In this document: piece after piece, positions 42,433 through 59,273 of the stretch
Numbering within the stretch: position 1 is the stretch's first letter
Layout of the letters: every line of letters starts with the position of its first letter
From: Antennarius striatus
Taxonomy: Eukaryota; Chordata; Actinopteri; Lophiiformes; Antennariidae
Length of the DNA: 64,000 bases
Direction: 5' to 3'
Assembly (NCBI RefSeq): GCF_040054535.1
Contig: NC_090796.1
Span: 9,608,501 to 9,672,500 of the forward strand
Notes under the pieces: model-generated
What the model saw: the letters and a program-made list of their open reading frames with translations, nothing else
What the model was told of the DNA's origin: nothing
Database searches by the model: none
Translations under genes and position numbers: made by a program

Positions 42433-45400
42433 CTAAAAGAATGCTAATCCTGTTACCAACATTACTGTGAACAGCATTAGACTCCATGTGACCTTCTTAG
42501 TGCCACTGCCGTTAGTAACAACGTGCCCATCCAGCTCAGGCGCGCCTCTAGTGAAGAAACCAAATGGAAACTTCCAATTAGGCTGAGGTGAACCCCAGGG
42601 GGGTTCTGGGTAAACAGTTGCGTCTGCAAATGTGACTTCCATGGTGAGAGCAATAGGAGACGACACAGGGCACTGGAACAAAAAAAACAAGCAGCTTATT
42701 TGAAAAATTTTTTATGGAAATATTTGATGAATGGTTCATTTTTTATCCCGACCTTAAAATAATCCAGTACGAATATGTTTGTGTACCTGGAAATGTTGAC
42801 ACTTGAAGATGTATTTGGCTCCAAGAATGTAACTCTGGGGAAGGTCTACGAGACCCTGGCGAGCCCACAGTATTTGGATAGAGGCAGAAACAGGGAGGAC
42901 GCAGCCTGCTTTACATGTTTCCTGAGAGTAAGAGAGAGAACAAAATGAAAAAACATCCTTTAGAAAATTCTGGAAAAATTTGCATGTGGTTAATTGTGGT
43001 TTGTTAATTTATTTTTTTGTATCTTTAAACTTTATGCACATCTTTCATGGGAGAAGGGCCTTTTGATATTTTGAAATTTTTTTACCATTTTTTCTCAGGT
43101 ATGCAATTATTAGAAAAATACGTTCAAACAGTTTTTCCTTAACAAAATACAGCGGATTGTGAACATTTTGTTTGTTTTCATCTCAACAAGCATACAGGTG
43201 ATTTAGATTTTCCAGAAGTTTTTTAAACTTTTTTCCTTTCCTGAGTCGGTGGTACCTTCAGGTTGACAGGACACTTCTGGGTGAGGACTGTTGTCCAGTC
43301 TGGCTGGGAGCCCCAGTTCATAGAAATCACGTCAGGAACAGCAACTCCCTGTAATATCCTGTAAATCTGAGCACGCAGCTCTGAGCAGTTAGCAGATTGA
43401 GGGCTAAACACCACACAAAGACAGCAAAGCGACAAAGAAGACAGAATTAAACCCAACATTGTAATAATAATAATAATAATATTCTTCAGGTAAGAAACAT
43501 CAAACTAGACAGAGAACTAGTGAATTCTCACCTGAACATGCAGCCAGCGATGGCGTTGTGTTTGAAGAGGATGGGTGTTCGGCTGCCGGGGCCGGGGGAA
43601 CACTCCCAGCTCTCTGACACCCCCAGTGTGGTCACCTGACTCACCGTCAAGGATCCTGGATCCAAAACTGACAAATCTGGTTCTAGAAATGAAATGCTAC
43701 CTTGGAGAAAAGCTTGTGATGTTTGTTAGGATACAACTTCCACTTTTTTGTTGAAGCGACCCACAATAGGCGATCCAGCTCTGAATCCGACTGCAGGGAC
43801 GACTGCAGGTAGTCCTGGAGTGGGTTCTGCTGTTGTGATCTGGAAGAAAGAAAAGGTTTAAATAATTGATCGAAACTTTTACTCAAATGTTGAGATCTAC
43901 AGTATGGTCGTAACAGGATACCTGGAACTGTACAGAGTGTGTCTGCAGGAGCAACTGATTTAGATCCACATCAACCAGAACTACGTTCACTGTTGCATTA
44001 GTCAGCTCCCCTTTGCCCGTGTATCCTATGACAAACTCAACCTGGGGAAGACAAAAAAGTGAGAATTGAATTTGACAAATTTGCAAATTAAAGAAACAAT
44101 TGCTGAATAGAAAGTCACTCTTTTATTGTGTTCACCTCTTTCACCACATTGACACAAGAGTTGTTTTGTACTCTTGGTGCTGGCCAGTCAGAAAGTGGAG
44201 TAACTGGGATCTGGAACGAAAGATAGTGCAGCTGCTTAGGTAAGAAGAAAAAACGTTTTGAAATGGAATTGACTATTGGTAGAAAGTGTTTCCTTTTTAA
44301 TTCACACACTTGACCTCTAGGGGCCGATAACTCCATACTGAATAACCAGTTTGCTATTGACCACATGTGTCAAACTCAAGGCCCGGGGGCCAAATGTGGC
44401 TCGCCACATCATTTTATGTGGCCTACGAGAGCATAAAACGTCAGTGTCTTAAAATAATTAGGCCAAAAGTGTGCTTTGAGCAAAACTACACTACCCACAA
44501 TGCAGTAATTAAGCCCAAAACTCCGACAAAAAACGTTTTGAACAAAGTTAATGTCATGACTTGTGTTTGATGTTATTTTTCTTTATTCACTTGGATAGTT
44601 TTGATCTTTGATTGATGAAATTATGTGGGTTTAATAACCTGACAAACATAACAGCAACAAACAAACATTTTTTCTGTGCAACTGTAACATTTGTAACTTC
44701 AACAAGTAATAAATACAGAGTTATTTAACATTAAGGAGTACGGTAGTTCCATTTATTTTACTTTATATCGAGTTACATTTACTTGCATTTTTAAGTTACA
44801 TCTGGTCCTTTGAGGACAGCCATTATGCTGATGTGGCCCTCGGTGAAAATGACCCTCCTGATCTACAGACACTAGAGAGGATCATTTCTCTTTGCTCCAG
44901 GTCAGGGATGTGGACCATGTTTTATAGTTGGTACATGTTCGATATATATGTGCAAAGAGCACACGCATATACTGTGTCCATATCTCAGGACTTAAAACAC
45001 TGCACATGTGTAACATGTACACGGAGCTTATCATGTTCCTGTCTTATACACTTACTGATGACAGAATGCACATTACAATCAAACAGCAGGGTACAATCTA
45101 TGTAAAGGGCAGGTTAGAAGTTATGTTGCCTTGTTCATCCTCCTACTATATTTATTTATGTGGTTATTAATTTTAGTTCAACTGTACCTCGCCCCAAAGT
45201 GACCTGAAAAATCTTATCCAGATGTACTATATTATGAAGGACGCGCTGTTTATAGTGGTAGGTGAAGTGCCACTTGATAGCATTTCTGCCATATATGAAT
45301 TTGAGCTGCACAATCAGCAACTTACCAGAAAATCTGGCACTTGTGTCATCTCAGCTAACGGAATCTGTAAAGAAAACATATGTATCAACTATCTGCAGTG

Positions 45401-46785
45401 AAATTCTGACAGAAAAACTACCAAAATATAAAAGCAATAAGTGCAAGCAGGGCTCTAACCTTAACCAGACAAAGATCGGAGAAGTAGGAGTGTGCATTGA
45501 GGTTTGGGTCAGTGCTGCATGACTGATAAGTTAACACACGGGCACAAGACTGAGACACGGACCTCAAGAACTCTTAAAGTAAATGAAAACGGAGGGCATT
45601 TAGAAAAAGAAACTAAAATGAGTGTAATTGGTTTTGAGATAAACTGTGGGTAGAATTTATCACATATTGTTTGCATCTGCTTTTTAGACTCTGAGCTTAC
45701 TTGCAGGGTTGCGGTTGGTGCAGAAAGCAGAGGCGGTTCCTGGAGATGGCTGGCGAAGAACACCGTGCACAGATGAGTTGGAGAAATATGTCTGGATGAC
45801 ATCATCCACCTATTAAAAAGCAATCAGTCTTATGTGGATTTCACGTATTTAACACAATGCCATCTAATAATTTAGAGTCTCCAAACATTTCTACATTGTT
45901 ATAAAAAACCATTTACTCTGTAGAAAGGTCTGCTGTAACTGCTACTCGTAGGTGCCAGTGGTGAGAAATGATATGAGTCCCCTAAAGCTGGAAACCGAGA
46001 TATAGCTGGAAGAGTCTGGGGTTTACTTTCTGTTGGGAGATGTTGACATTTTTAAAGCAATTACTGGGACAAATATATATACTGTATATCACTTTTGTAA
46101 CATGATCAAATATTTCCTTACTGATTAAGATTAGATATATTTATGAACAAATGTACGTACCTTCAGTCCTGATGCAAAACAAGGAGTCAGTTTGTGTAAT
46201 GAGAGATGAATCCACGTTAGCTTTGAATATCAGCCATTTTTCAATGCAAACTCCAGACCTAAAAATAAAAAATATTGATCTGAAATGCTAACAATGTGCA
46301 ACGTATGCCCTGCAAATTAATAGCATGTACAGATAACTTACAGGGATTTCTGTGGACATCCGGTGAAGACAGTGCTCAGATTGCTGATACCACAATCAAC
46401 ATTGTCACAACAGCAGCCAATGTCACAAAAGTTAGGGGTTAAATCACACAGACAACCTGGACAACAAAAGAATACAGTTCTTTGTGAGGACAATTTCAAC
46501 TGTGTGTGAAAATACATAATTTCACCTGGTTTAATTTTTTTTTTTAAATTATTGAGCTATGCACCAAAAGCTGAAGAGTGAATTATATTCCATTTTTATT
46601 TATTCCAATGTTATTGACATTGATCTTTTTAGAAACAGCCAAAATAAGACTGTGCAGTATATTTGCATTGTGTACTGTACTTTAAAAAAAAAAATTCATT
46701 TAATGGTTCACCTTTTCATTTTAGACAAGCTCTTCTTAAAATCTCCCATTATGCCCTAAGAACTCAGTTGTTTCTTAAATTCACC

Positions 46786-46834
<49 letters not shown>

Positions 46835-47372
46835 TAACTGTTAAAAGAAGACAATTAAAACCATGAGAAATACAAGATCTTCTCAAATATCAACAAATAA
46901 AACAAGTAGCTTAGATTGCTAAAGAGCACCTAAGCAGGATGTAACAGAGTTTATTTATATGCGGTCCAGTGGGCTCTGGTGTGAATCCCGCATACCTGCA
47001 CAGGCTAAAGACTGATGAAGGTATTCGTGAGGATATCTAACATTTAAAAACCCCGAGAGCTAGGTGATATTTACCCTCGGAAGGCACCACAGTTTGGGCA
47101 GTGGTTGCGGAGGGTGTCTCGGTGGAACCCTCAGACACAGCGGGCGTCGTGAACTTCAGATCGGAGCCCTGAGTGACCGGCTCATCGGTACCGACATCGG
47201 TGATGTTTACAGCCTCAGGAAGTCCCGGAGGCGGCGTTCCTGAGCTGAAATACTCCATGTCTGTCGGGCTGACATCGGCGTTTGAAGGGAACCCTGAATC
47301 TTTGTCTTTATCTGATAAACATCCACACAACACGACGCATATCTGAACCAGGCACCACTTGAGCAAATTCAT
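42433..47372 (-). CDS. tctn3: Tectonic-3 (transition-zone protein)
   Basis: Exons in transcript order: 47372-47075, 46456-46342, 46258-46161, 46029-45917, 45809-45701, 45572-45460, 45364-45326, 44210-44136, 44041-43922, 43839-43761, 43700-43532, 43403-43256, 42921-42787, 42672-42433. They total 1851 nt, 616 residues (human about 607). The N-terminus MNLLKWCLVQICVVLCGCLS looks like a signal peptide. A Ser/Thr/Pro-rich stretch follows. The Cys-rich tectonic signature CLCDLTPNFCDIGCCCDN starts near residue 101. SRPFYRVDDVIQTYFSNSSV and PQPNWKFPFGFF match tectonic-3 better than -1 or -2. The C-terminus is hydrophobic (VTWSLMLFTVMLVTGLAFF), a membrane anchor. Family knowledge places it in the MKS/tectonic complex at the ciliary transition zone, needed for ciliogenesis and Hedgehog signalling. 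The 60-nt intron at 43,701-43,760 rests on a weak donor and is the least certain junction. Confidence 0.92.
44364..44858. mobile_element. Nonautonomous hAT-like repeat in a tctn3 intron
   Basis: The left end GTGTCAAACTCAAGGCCCGG, followed by GGCCAAATGTGGCTCGCCAC, and the right end GATGTGGCCCTCGGTGAAAA are the characteristic termini of an interspersed repeat common in fish. I assign it, from memory of such elements, to the hAT group. The right terminal inverted repeat seems to be eroded, and no target duplication was found. Confidence 0.55.
46786..46832. repeat. (AAT)n microsatellite
   Basis: AAT tract of about 47 bases in the first intron of tctn3. Confidence 0.93.
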
Positions 47373-47600
47373 TTCGTGGATGTAGCTCGCTGGCTATCAC
47401 ACTTACTACACATGAGCAGCAACGAAATGCTCCTGACATCTAGCTCGGAGAAACTCACTCCCGTCGCTCGTTACACCAAAACCTAGCCGTTAAAATAAAA
47501 CAACCTTAAAGTTGACAAGAAATTCAGAGAGCGCATTTCCAGCTTCTTTACTGCGCACATGACAGTTAACGCTTTGAATCTTCTAAATCTTCTTGTTGCC
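47373..47600 (-). promoter_or_regulatory. Probable tctn3 promoter region
   Basis: The sequence directly upstream of the signal-peptide-bearing first exon is moderately rich in CpG compared with its flanks. No TATA box was noted. Assignment is by position only. Confidence 0.35.
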
Positions 47601-47854
47601 AAGGAAGTGGTCACCTCCACTTCCGTTTCCTGTTTGAGATCTACCGTAAAACTTGTAAATGAAGACAATGACGCGCAACTGTATTCTATCCACTGCACTG
47701 TGTTTGTGTTATGTGACAAGTCTCTTTTGCCGCAATTGCTTCATGCAACATATTCAATGTTAATACATTTAGAACAAGAGCTGTCGTACCGTTTGAAATG
47801 GTTTGTAGAGGAGATTTAATCAGTTTTTTATGTTGAGATTTAAACTCATTGACC

Positions 47855-48590
47855 TCTCCTTCTCCTTTCAGCTTTTCCCTTCAGGGGTCACCACAGCGAA
47901 TCAATTGCCTCCATCTAACCCTGTCTTCTGCATCCTCTTCTCACACCAACTACCTTCATGTCCTCTTTCATTACATCCATAAACCTCCTCTTTGGTCTTC
48001 CTCTAGGCCTCCTGCCTGGCAGTTCAAAACTCAGCATCCTTCTACCAATATATTCACTATCTCTCCTCTGGACATGTCCAAACCATCTCAGTTTGGCCTC
48101 TCTGACTTTATCTCCAAAACTTCTAACATGTGCTGTCTGATGTACTCATTCCTGATCCTATCCTTCCTGGTCACTCCCAGAGAGAACCTCAGCATCTTCA
48201 TCTCTGCTACCTTCAGCTCTGTCTCCTGTCTTTTCCTCAGTGACACTGTCTCTAGACCAAACAACATCACTGGTCTCACCATAGTTTTTTACACCTTTCC
48301 TTTCATTTTAGCTGAAACTCTTCTATCACACATCACACCTGACACTTTCCTCCACCCGTTCCATCCTGCCTGTACACGCTTCTTCACCTCTTTTCCACTC
48401 TCCATTGCTCTGGACTGTTGACCCTAAGTACTTAAAATCCTCCTCCTTCTTCATCTCCTCTCCCTGTAACCTCACTCATCCACTTGGGTCCCTCTCATTC
48501 ACACACATGTACTCTGTCACTGCAGCTAACCTTCATTCCTCTCCTTTCCAGGACAAACGTCCACACAATCCTCTGTATTTATCCGGACTT
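47855..48590 (-). mobile_element. 5'-truncated RTE-like LINE, copy 2
   Basis: The minus strand carries YLGSTVQSNGE-like and LFGLETVSLRKRQETELKVA peptides, then EMKMLRFSLGVTRKDRIRNE and GHVQRR, and the same C-terminal tail as the 8.6-kb copy. It ends in the RTE 3' sequence CCCTGAAGGGAAAAGC with a GGAGAAGGAG tail. Frames are broken, so it is inactive. It is longer than copy 1 and extends into the fingers-palm side of the reverse transcriptase. Confidence 0.8.
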
Positions 48591-48599
48591 GGGACCGGC

Positions 48600-50059
48600 A
48601 CAGTTAGACACTGGCTTGTGCCCTTTTGCGGCTATCAAAACTAATTGACCAAAGTTATTAAAACTTCCTTTTTTCGAAATGCCAAATTCCAATCATTACC
48701 AAGCCCACCCTCCCAATACATGATGGTTTTCTCTTGTAAAAATCTAAGCTAAAACTACAGTTTTGTTTTTTTCATAAATCAGGGAAAACAAAAAACAAAA
48801 AAACAAAAATGTAATCTAAAGGTGACATAGAACGGAGTGCAGCCCGTTCGTGTTTATGGATAACAGTCCGTGAACTATGTGAGTCAGTAGTCTCCCATAA
48901 ACAACCCCTTGGATGGGATGAACTGTTATCAGTGGGGCAATTTCCTGAAAATGTTTGATTCCGCATTCAGATTTTGGAGATTAGTTTCCAGTTACAAAGG
49001 ACCCACAGTAATGCCATGGACAAATGTTGCGCTCTACTCACAACAACTAAACGTTACTGCGTTACTGTTGTTTGACTTTGTACTCTATTATATAAATAGC
49101 TATGCTGATAATAAAACCCACTTATCTTAGGTAATGATTGAACTTAAAATGCACTCAATGACTGCCGTTTATTTACAAAAATTCCTAAAATAGTTTGTAG
49201 TACTCAACCCACGTGTATCTTTCAATAAGGTCTGGCAAATCAAAGAAATAAATCTAGTTTATCTCTGGGAAACCAGAGTTGACTCTAACTTCAACCTGTA
49301 GACAGACAACACAAAACTGTTGAACAGTTGTTTACAATGTAATGGCAGCAACACGTGTTTTACCAAAGACCTGTTCCTGTTTGTGTAAATCTAGCTGGTA
49401 GTCAGTACCCAAGACAATCTGGAGAGTTGTTGCCTCTTTGATAGAGGATAAATCCACTATTTCATGAAATGTGGTAGATTAAAACATAATCTTACATATC
49501 ACATCACCTGTAATCAAATGGATTAAATCAATGTCTTTACAAAACCTCTAGTTGGGAACCGGTTTACAAAGAATAAATTCTTTCACCTGTTAAAACCCAG
49601 GAAATAGGACACCTCAGTGGCCATGATGGGATTAGCAGCACCCTGCAGGGCTGCAGACTGCAGGGAATGCCAATGTCAGTTGAAAGAACTGTTCCCGAAG
49701 CACCACACTTCAAACTAATTCAATCTATAGCCTGATCTTTGAGTTTTATTACTTTCCATTAATGAACTGAACAAAATTTAAAATATTAAAAATAATGTCA
49801 TTTTTAGATAGCCACAAGAGTATTTAAATTGTACCTTTATGTCAACTCACAAATTAAGTGCAAAATAAAATAAAAGTACAGTAAGTTTAACAGGTCTCAA
49901 TTTTTTTAATGTCTTTTAAGAGTTGAGGTAAAGGGAAGAAATATTGTGGAAATATTTTATTAAGCTTCATTAGACACAATGGATAAATGTGGCATTTTGT
50001 TCATAAGATGTCATCTAATCAAATGAAGATGATAAGCTACATCTACTCTGTCAAGATTT
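48600..50059. other. Intergenic, nothing recognised
   Basis: Noncoding AT-rich DNA between the LINE and the fold-back transposon. No exon is supported. Confidence 0.5.
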
Positions 50060-50871
50060 ATGCTTTGGGTAACACTTTATTTTAAGATACACCTATTCAC
50101 CATTAATTAGTTGCTTATTAACATGCAAATTAGTAACATATTGGCTCTTAATTAGTCATTATTAAGTACTTATTAATGCCTTGTTCTGCATGGCCTTATT
50201 AAACAACCAGTAAGCCATTAACTAAGAGTCTTCCCTCAATAACCTCAGAATTCTTGCTTATTAGTATTAAGTAAGGAAGTTGTTGTATATGAATTACGAT
50301 CTCAATATGCTTTGCTTAGTATGGACTTAATAAGGTTGTAGTACCCCAGGGATAGTTATTCTCCCTTAATACCACTTAATGAACATAACAAAACACAAAA
50401 TTACAAATATTAAGTGTCCAAATAACTCTAAATTAAGTCTTTGTTACATAGAATATGTTCCCCATACTAAAGTGACATCTTGATCATTACTAATTCACTA
50501 ATAGTGGAACACTTATTAACCAACACATGTTCCCTAATCTAAAGTTGCCTCCTTTTCACAATTAGTTAATATGTTATAGCACATAACTACTGCTGCAATA
50601 AAGAAGTGATGGGTTACATCTTTGAAAAATGGATCTATCTATACAGTAGGTTCCCTCTCATTCAGTGGTACAATAACAAAGACAGCACAAGTACAAATAC
50701 TTCATTTATTAAACCGCTTACTGGTTGTTTAATAAGGCCATGCAGAACAAGGCATTAATAAGTACTTAATAATGACTAATTAAGAGCCAATATGTAACGA
50801 ATTTTCATGTTAATAAGCAACTTATTAATGGTGAATAGGTGTTCCTTAAAATAAAGTGTTACCATGCTTTG
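50060..50871. mobile_element. Fold-back DNA transposon, 148-bp TIRs, 8-bp TSD
   Basis: The element spans 50,068-50,863 (796 bp). Its left arm (50,068-50,215) and right arm (50,716-50,863) are inverted copies of about 148 bp with only a few mismatches. Both start GGTAACACTTTATTTTAAG when read inward. The octamer ATGCTTTG occurs immediately outside each end (50,060-50,067 and 50,864-50,871), a perfect 8-bp target-site duplication. The interior of about 500 bp is AT-rich with no transposase frame, so it is nonautonomous. An 8-bp duplication fits hAT, P or Merlin superfamilies. The terminal GGTAACAC is not the usual hAT start, so I leave the superfamily open. Confidence 0.9.
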
Positions 50872-50879
50872 ATTTAGAC

Positions 50880-53440
50880 TCAAATTACATCATTTTTATT
50901 TTCCTGGTAACAAAGGTTTCCTCCTGAAACGTTACAGAAAACATTACGTGTAATTATTGTTCCTACTTTCCTGACGATAAAACAGCAAAATGACACTTTT
51001 GTATAGTGCATGCTTTGCAAAATATACAACAGGTTCACCAAATTTTCAATAAACTATATATTATTGATAATAACTACAGTGGCTGTGCCTTTTTGATATT
51101 TAAATTTTCAATAACTTAAAAGTTTTGTTATATCTGTGGAATTATTTGATTTTGTATGAATTTCAATGAGTTTGGATATTTTTCCATTGCATGTAGCCAA
51201 AAGAAAATGCACTAGACTCATTACAAGACTGACAGATGTGGTATTTACTGAATAATGTCATCTTGAGATGAATCTTGCATAATTCTATAAACTTGCTTAT
51301 CCCTCAAGTTGGAATCCCATACATAGTTGGAAAGTGACTTTTTTCTTTTTCTATCTTATATTTGTTGGTCTCGCTGACAATATAAGATTTGAGCTGAAAA
51401 TCTTGCATTTTTAATGATTCGGATTTGCTATGTCCATTTAATAAAAATATTATCAGTGAGATTTACTGCAGGCAAGATAAAAATGTGTTGCAGATGTGGA
51501 GGCGGTTACGCTGAGTTGTTTGGCTTCACTCTTAACGTTCCCTTTGGCATCTGTGCAGATTTTACATCTGTGACTACAGAAGAAAACAAAATTCTGACTT
51601 GAAGTTCATTCATATTCACAGATTTTTTTTACCTTTACATGCTTCTGCTCTGTTATTTTGTTACTGGACTTTTCTTTGCATGCTTTTATCCTTCTGAAAC
51701 ATCCCCCAACTCTGGTGGAGCTACATGCTAAAGAAAACACTGAGCTCCTTGGGTGGGGTGGGAGCAAGCAGTTCTCTATTAGCTTAACCTCTCTGTGGAT
51801 AAAGCAATTTATCCACAGAGACATGAGCCAAAGGATTTAGTATTAGTACACACTGTTAGTGATATATCTTGTTTGGTCTCTTCCATGTTATTTTCCCCCT
51901 TTCTGCAAAGACTGTATGCTCTAAAGGAACAAATGTATTTAAAACATTTCAACTTAATCTCTCCATTCAGTTTGTTTTTTGTTCTTGAAGAAAATCGCTC
52001 AAAAATCCATTTAACAGTGTTTACTGATGTGGCACTGGTAGTCTGGATTATGATGAGTTCACAGACAGAGAGTGGGTGTGGGGAGGTAAACTGGCCCACA
52101 GCTGTGTATGTATGGTTAACTAGAAGATGGGGTGCGGTGAAAAGCTGACAGTCACAATGGAGTGTCTTGATCAAATTTCTTGACAATGTATTATGGGGCC
52201 AAGTTTGTTTGAGCATCAAAGATCACCTTTAGCTGAAGCGATAGCATGTGTGTTAATGCAACATGACCTTTCTGTTTTTCATTTCTTCATATTATCTTTA
52301 TAGTTTTCCTTAGTTTAGTTCATTTCTTCATTCTGCTGAGGCTGCTTGTTTAGGCAAAGTTTCATCCACACGGGCTATATTACCTCTGATCTACATCTTT
52401 GACTTTAATACACTCAGGTGTAATTAAGCATGTATTCTAGTGTGTGTGCTTTATAAACTTAAGGAATATGAAAACGACTGTTAATTACTACATTATCCAA
52501 GTAACTGTCCACTTTAGCTTTTCTTTGTTGAAAATTTGGCAGAATTGTGACTGCAGAAAGCATGAAGTCTGACATTTATACAACTGTTTGTGGTTAAACT
52601 CAACATAATATTCCCCGAGGTCAAGGGAATTTGTAGTTTGCTGTCCAGCTTTAAGTCCACATACACACCTCGTGTTTTTAAGAGCTGAAATGAAAACATG
52701 TTATTTTTATTGGGCAATTCTTTGCCGATGTTTTATTTAAGTCCAAAGGTCTTTTAGCTATAAAGCATCTATAAATGTTATGTCAGCCTTAAAGAGTTGA
52801 ATTTTACATTCAGTAAATAATTACACAGACTCAGTTTCTTCAGTGAGTGTGCGTCACATAATCCTGCATTAAATAATTATTTGTTGTCTGACTTTGTAAT
52901 TACTGAGTTTGTATCTTTGAGGTTTTTAAATCACTTTAGAGACTTTTCCTTGTTCCCTCCTCAAATTAAAGCAGGAGCTCTTCAAAACATTAATGAGAAC
53001 TGTATTAGAAGTAATATGCGAAATGAAACTGAAAATTAAATAAAGCCATTTTAGAGTATGCCCGCCTGTGAATGTTCCACTGATTACCATCAAGAACTTG
53101 AGACAAACACACCCACAAGTTAAAGTGAAAAAGATTGGGGGAGGGAAAAAGGAAATAGCCTCCGGTGTCTGAAGCACACAAGCTCCAGCCAGGACCTCAG
53201 GAACGGTTGTTTTAGGACTCAGATGGATTGAAACGGAAAGGATTAACAAATCAGGACTCAGACAAGGAGGGGACACAGAAAAAGCAGTAATTGTCTGACA
53301 GTCAAGGAGGAGGAGATTCAAATCAACTGGTAATATTAGACAAAGGTCTCAAAGCCTGCTGAGGGACAAGCAGCAGGATACAGGACTTTGGAGATCTTTT
53401 TTTGACCTGTTTCTGGAATTCTTCAAGTAAAATTCTAACT
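50880..53440. other. Intergenic upstream of the sulfotransferase
   Basis: AT-rich noncoding DNA without recognisable exons. The last 200 bases or so are expected to contain the promoter and 5' UTR of the sulfotransferase, but no defined element is evident. Confidence 0.45.
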
Positions 53441-53449
53441 GCATCAGTC

Positions 53450-58102
<4,653 letters not shown>

Positions 58103-58544
58103 TTTCTTTTTTTAAATCTACGCAACTTTGCAAATCAAAGACCAATGAACGAACACTGTGTAGCTATCAGTCAGAATATCTGACGCAAAGAAAACACCGA
58201 AAGATGTTAGGTTGATGCTTGACAATATATACACAAAATGCATGATTTAAATGTATTAAAATGTGCTCCATGACACAGCTACACAAGTTTGTAATCATCA
58301 CTTTATTGCAGCTTATCACGTAAACAATATATAAGACCAAAAGTGTTGTGACTGAGTGGACATGCCCATTTTATGTAATGAGATCTCGGACAGTCTGTTT
58401 ACTGCATAGAACATATAGAGAGCACTGGCAGCTGGAGGCATGTGGTTTCTCTGCCCATATGAAATCATTTGCAACCCTACACCACGCTGTACAGAGACCA
58501 GCCAAAGCAGGGAGGCCGCTTGAGACACGAGGAACAAAGACTAG

Positions 58545-58550
58545 AATAAA
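58545..58550 (+). terminator. Candidate polyadenylation signal of the sulfotransferase
   Basis: AATAAA 443 bases after the stop. An ATTAAA at about 58,254 is an alternative. Neither choice is proven by the sequence alone. Confidence 0.4.
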
Positions 58551-58639
58551 TATAATGAGCTGGAAAGTCAATCATATGAAAATGGACAGATGACACAAAA
58601 ACACAACAGCTGAGAATATCCAAGTTTAACAAAAATCAC

Positions 58640-58937
58640 TTTTAATACATACTTTATTTTAGAATAAAATCTTAAATATTTGAAAAGTTTATCAGCAAGG
58701 ATACTTCTCCCCATTTAATTTCAATCTCCTTCGTTATCTATCGGCTATGTTTATGTAGATTTTTTTTCTTTGTTTTATTATCTTTTTTATACATTTTCCT
58801 GTGTTTTCTCCTCTCTTTTCTATTGGTTGGCTCACTATGGTCTTCGGCACTGCTCTTCCTCTCTCTCCTCTCCTGTATCTTTCTTTCCAACCTTTAAGAT
58901 CGTCGTCTTCTACATCTCTATTTAGCTTCTGTACCTG
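58640..58937 (-). other. Candidate terminal exon and 3' UTR of atp2a1
   Basis: On the minus strand a pyrimidine-rich tract ends in CTCTTCAGCAG, a tandem NAGNAG acceptor (exon start 58,937 or 58,934). The exon would run to the minus-strand AATAAA (plus TTTATT, 58,653-58,658). If joined directly to the exon ending at 60,464 it would add a short tail, TGTEAK or STEAK, then stop. If the 36-nt exon is included the stop comes earlier and this is all 3' UTR. This assignment is inferred from splice signals and position. Confidence 0.45.
58653..58658 (-). terminator. Candidate polyadenylation signal of atp2a1
   Basis: Minus-strand AATAAA about 280 bases after the candidate terminal-exon acceptor. It faces the sulfotransferase signal about 100 bases away, so the two transcripts probably meet tail to tail here. 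Confidence 0.45.
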
Positions 58938-59075
58938 CTGAAGAGAAAAGGGACAAATGAGCAACAGAGAGAACCAACACAATTACAGATCGACTATCTT
59001 TGAAGCCAGATCTTTAGAGCTGGTACTAATCTCGACGATAGATCATCATGTAATCCATGAAATAATCTATCACTT

Positions 59076-59273
59076 TATATTTATTAATGAATTCTAATGG
59101 AAGCAGTTATCATGCCTGTGCCACAGGCCTCAAATAAACATTACAAGAGTGTTGCATTGCTGCTCAACCAACTCAAGACGTTTAGCATAAAGGCAAAACA
59201 ACTTCTCACTGTCCTAACACTGTTTCTGATGGAGCATGATAACTGCTTCCATTAGAATTCATTAATAAATATA
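59076..59273. repeat. Perfect 40-bp inverted repeat in atp2a1 3' region
   Basis: The 40 bases at 59,076-59,115 are the exact reverse complement of 59,234-59,273, with a 118-base loop between them. The match continues a few bases outward after a 1-base gap. The arms could form a long RNA hairpin in the atp2a1 transcript. They may also be the ends of a small fold-back element. Confidence 0.9.

Noticed and set aside
58734-58937. Charged open frame VQKLNRDVEDDDLKGWKERY
   Set aside because: It could be taken for a SERCA or other exon, but its frame does not continue from any atp2a1 exon. The phase-1 splice from 60,464 gives a stop after a few residues, so it is treated as 3' UTR.
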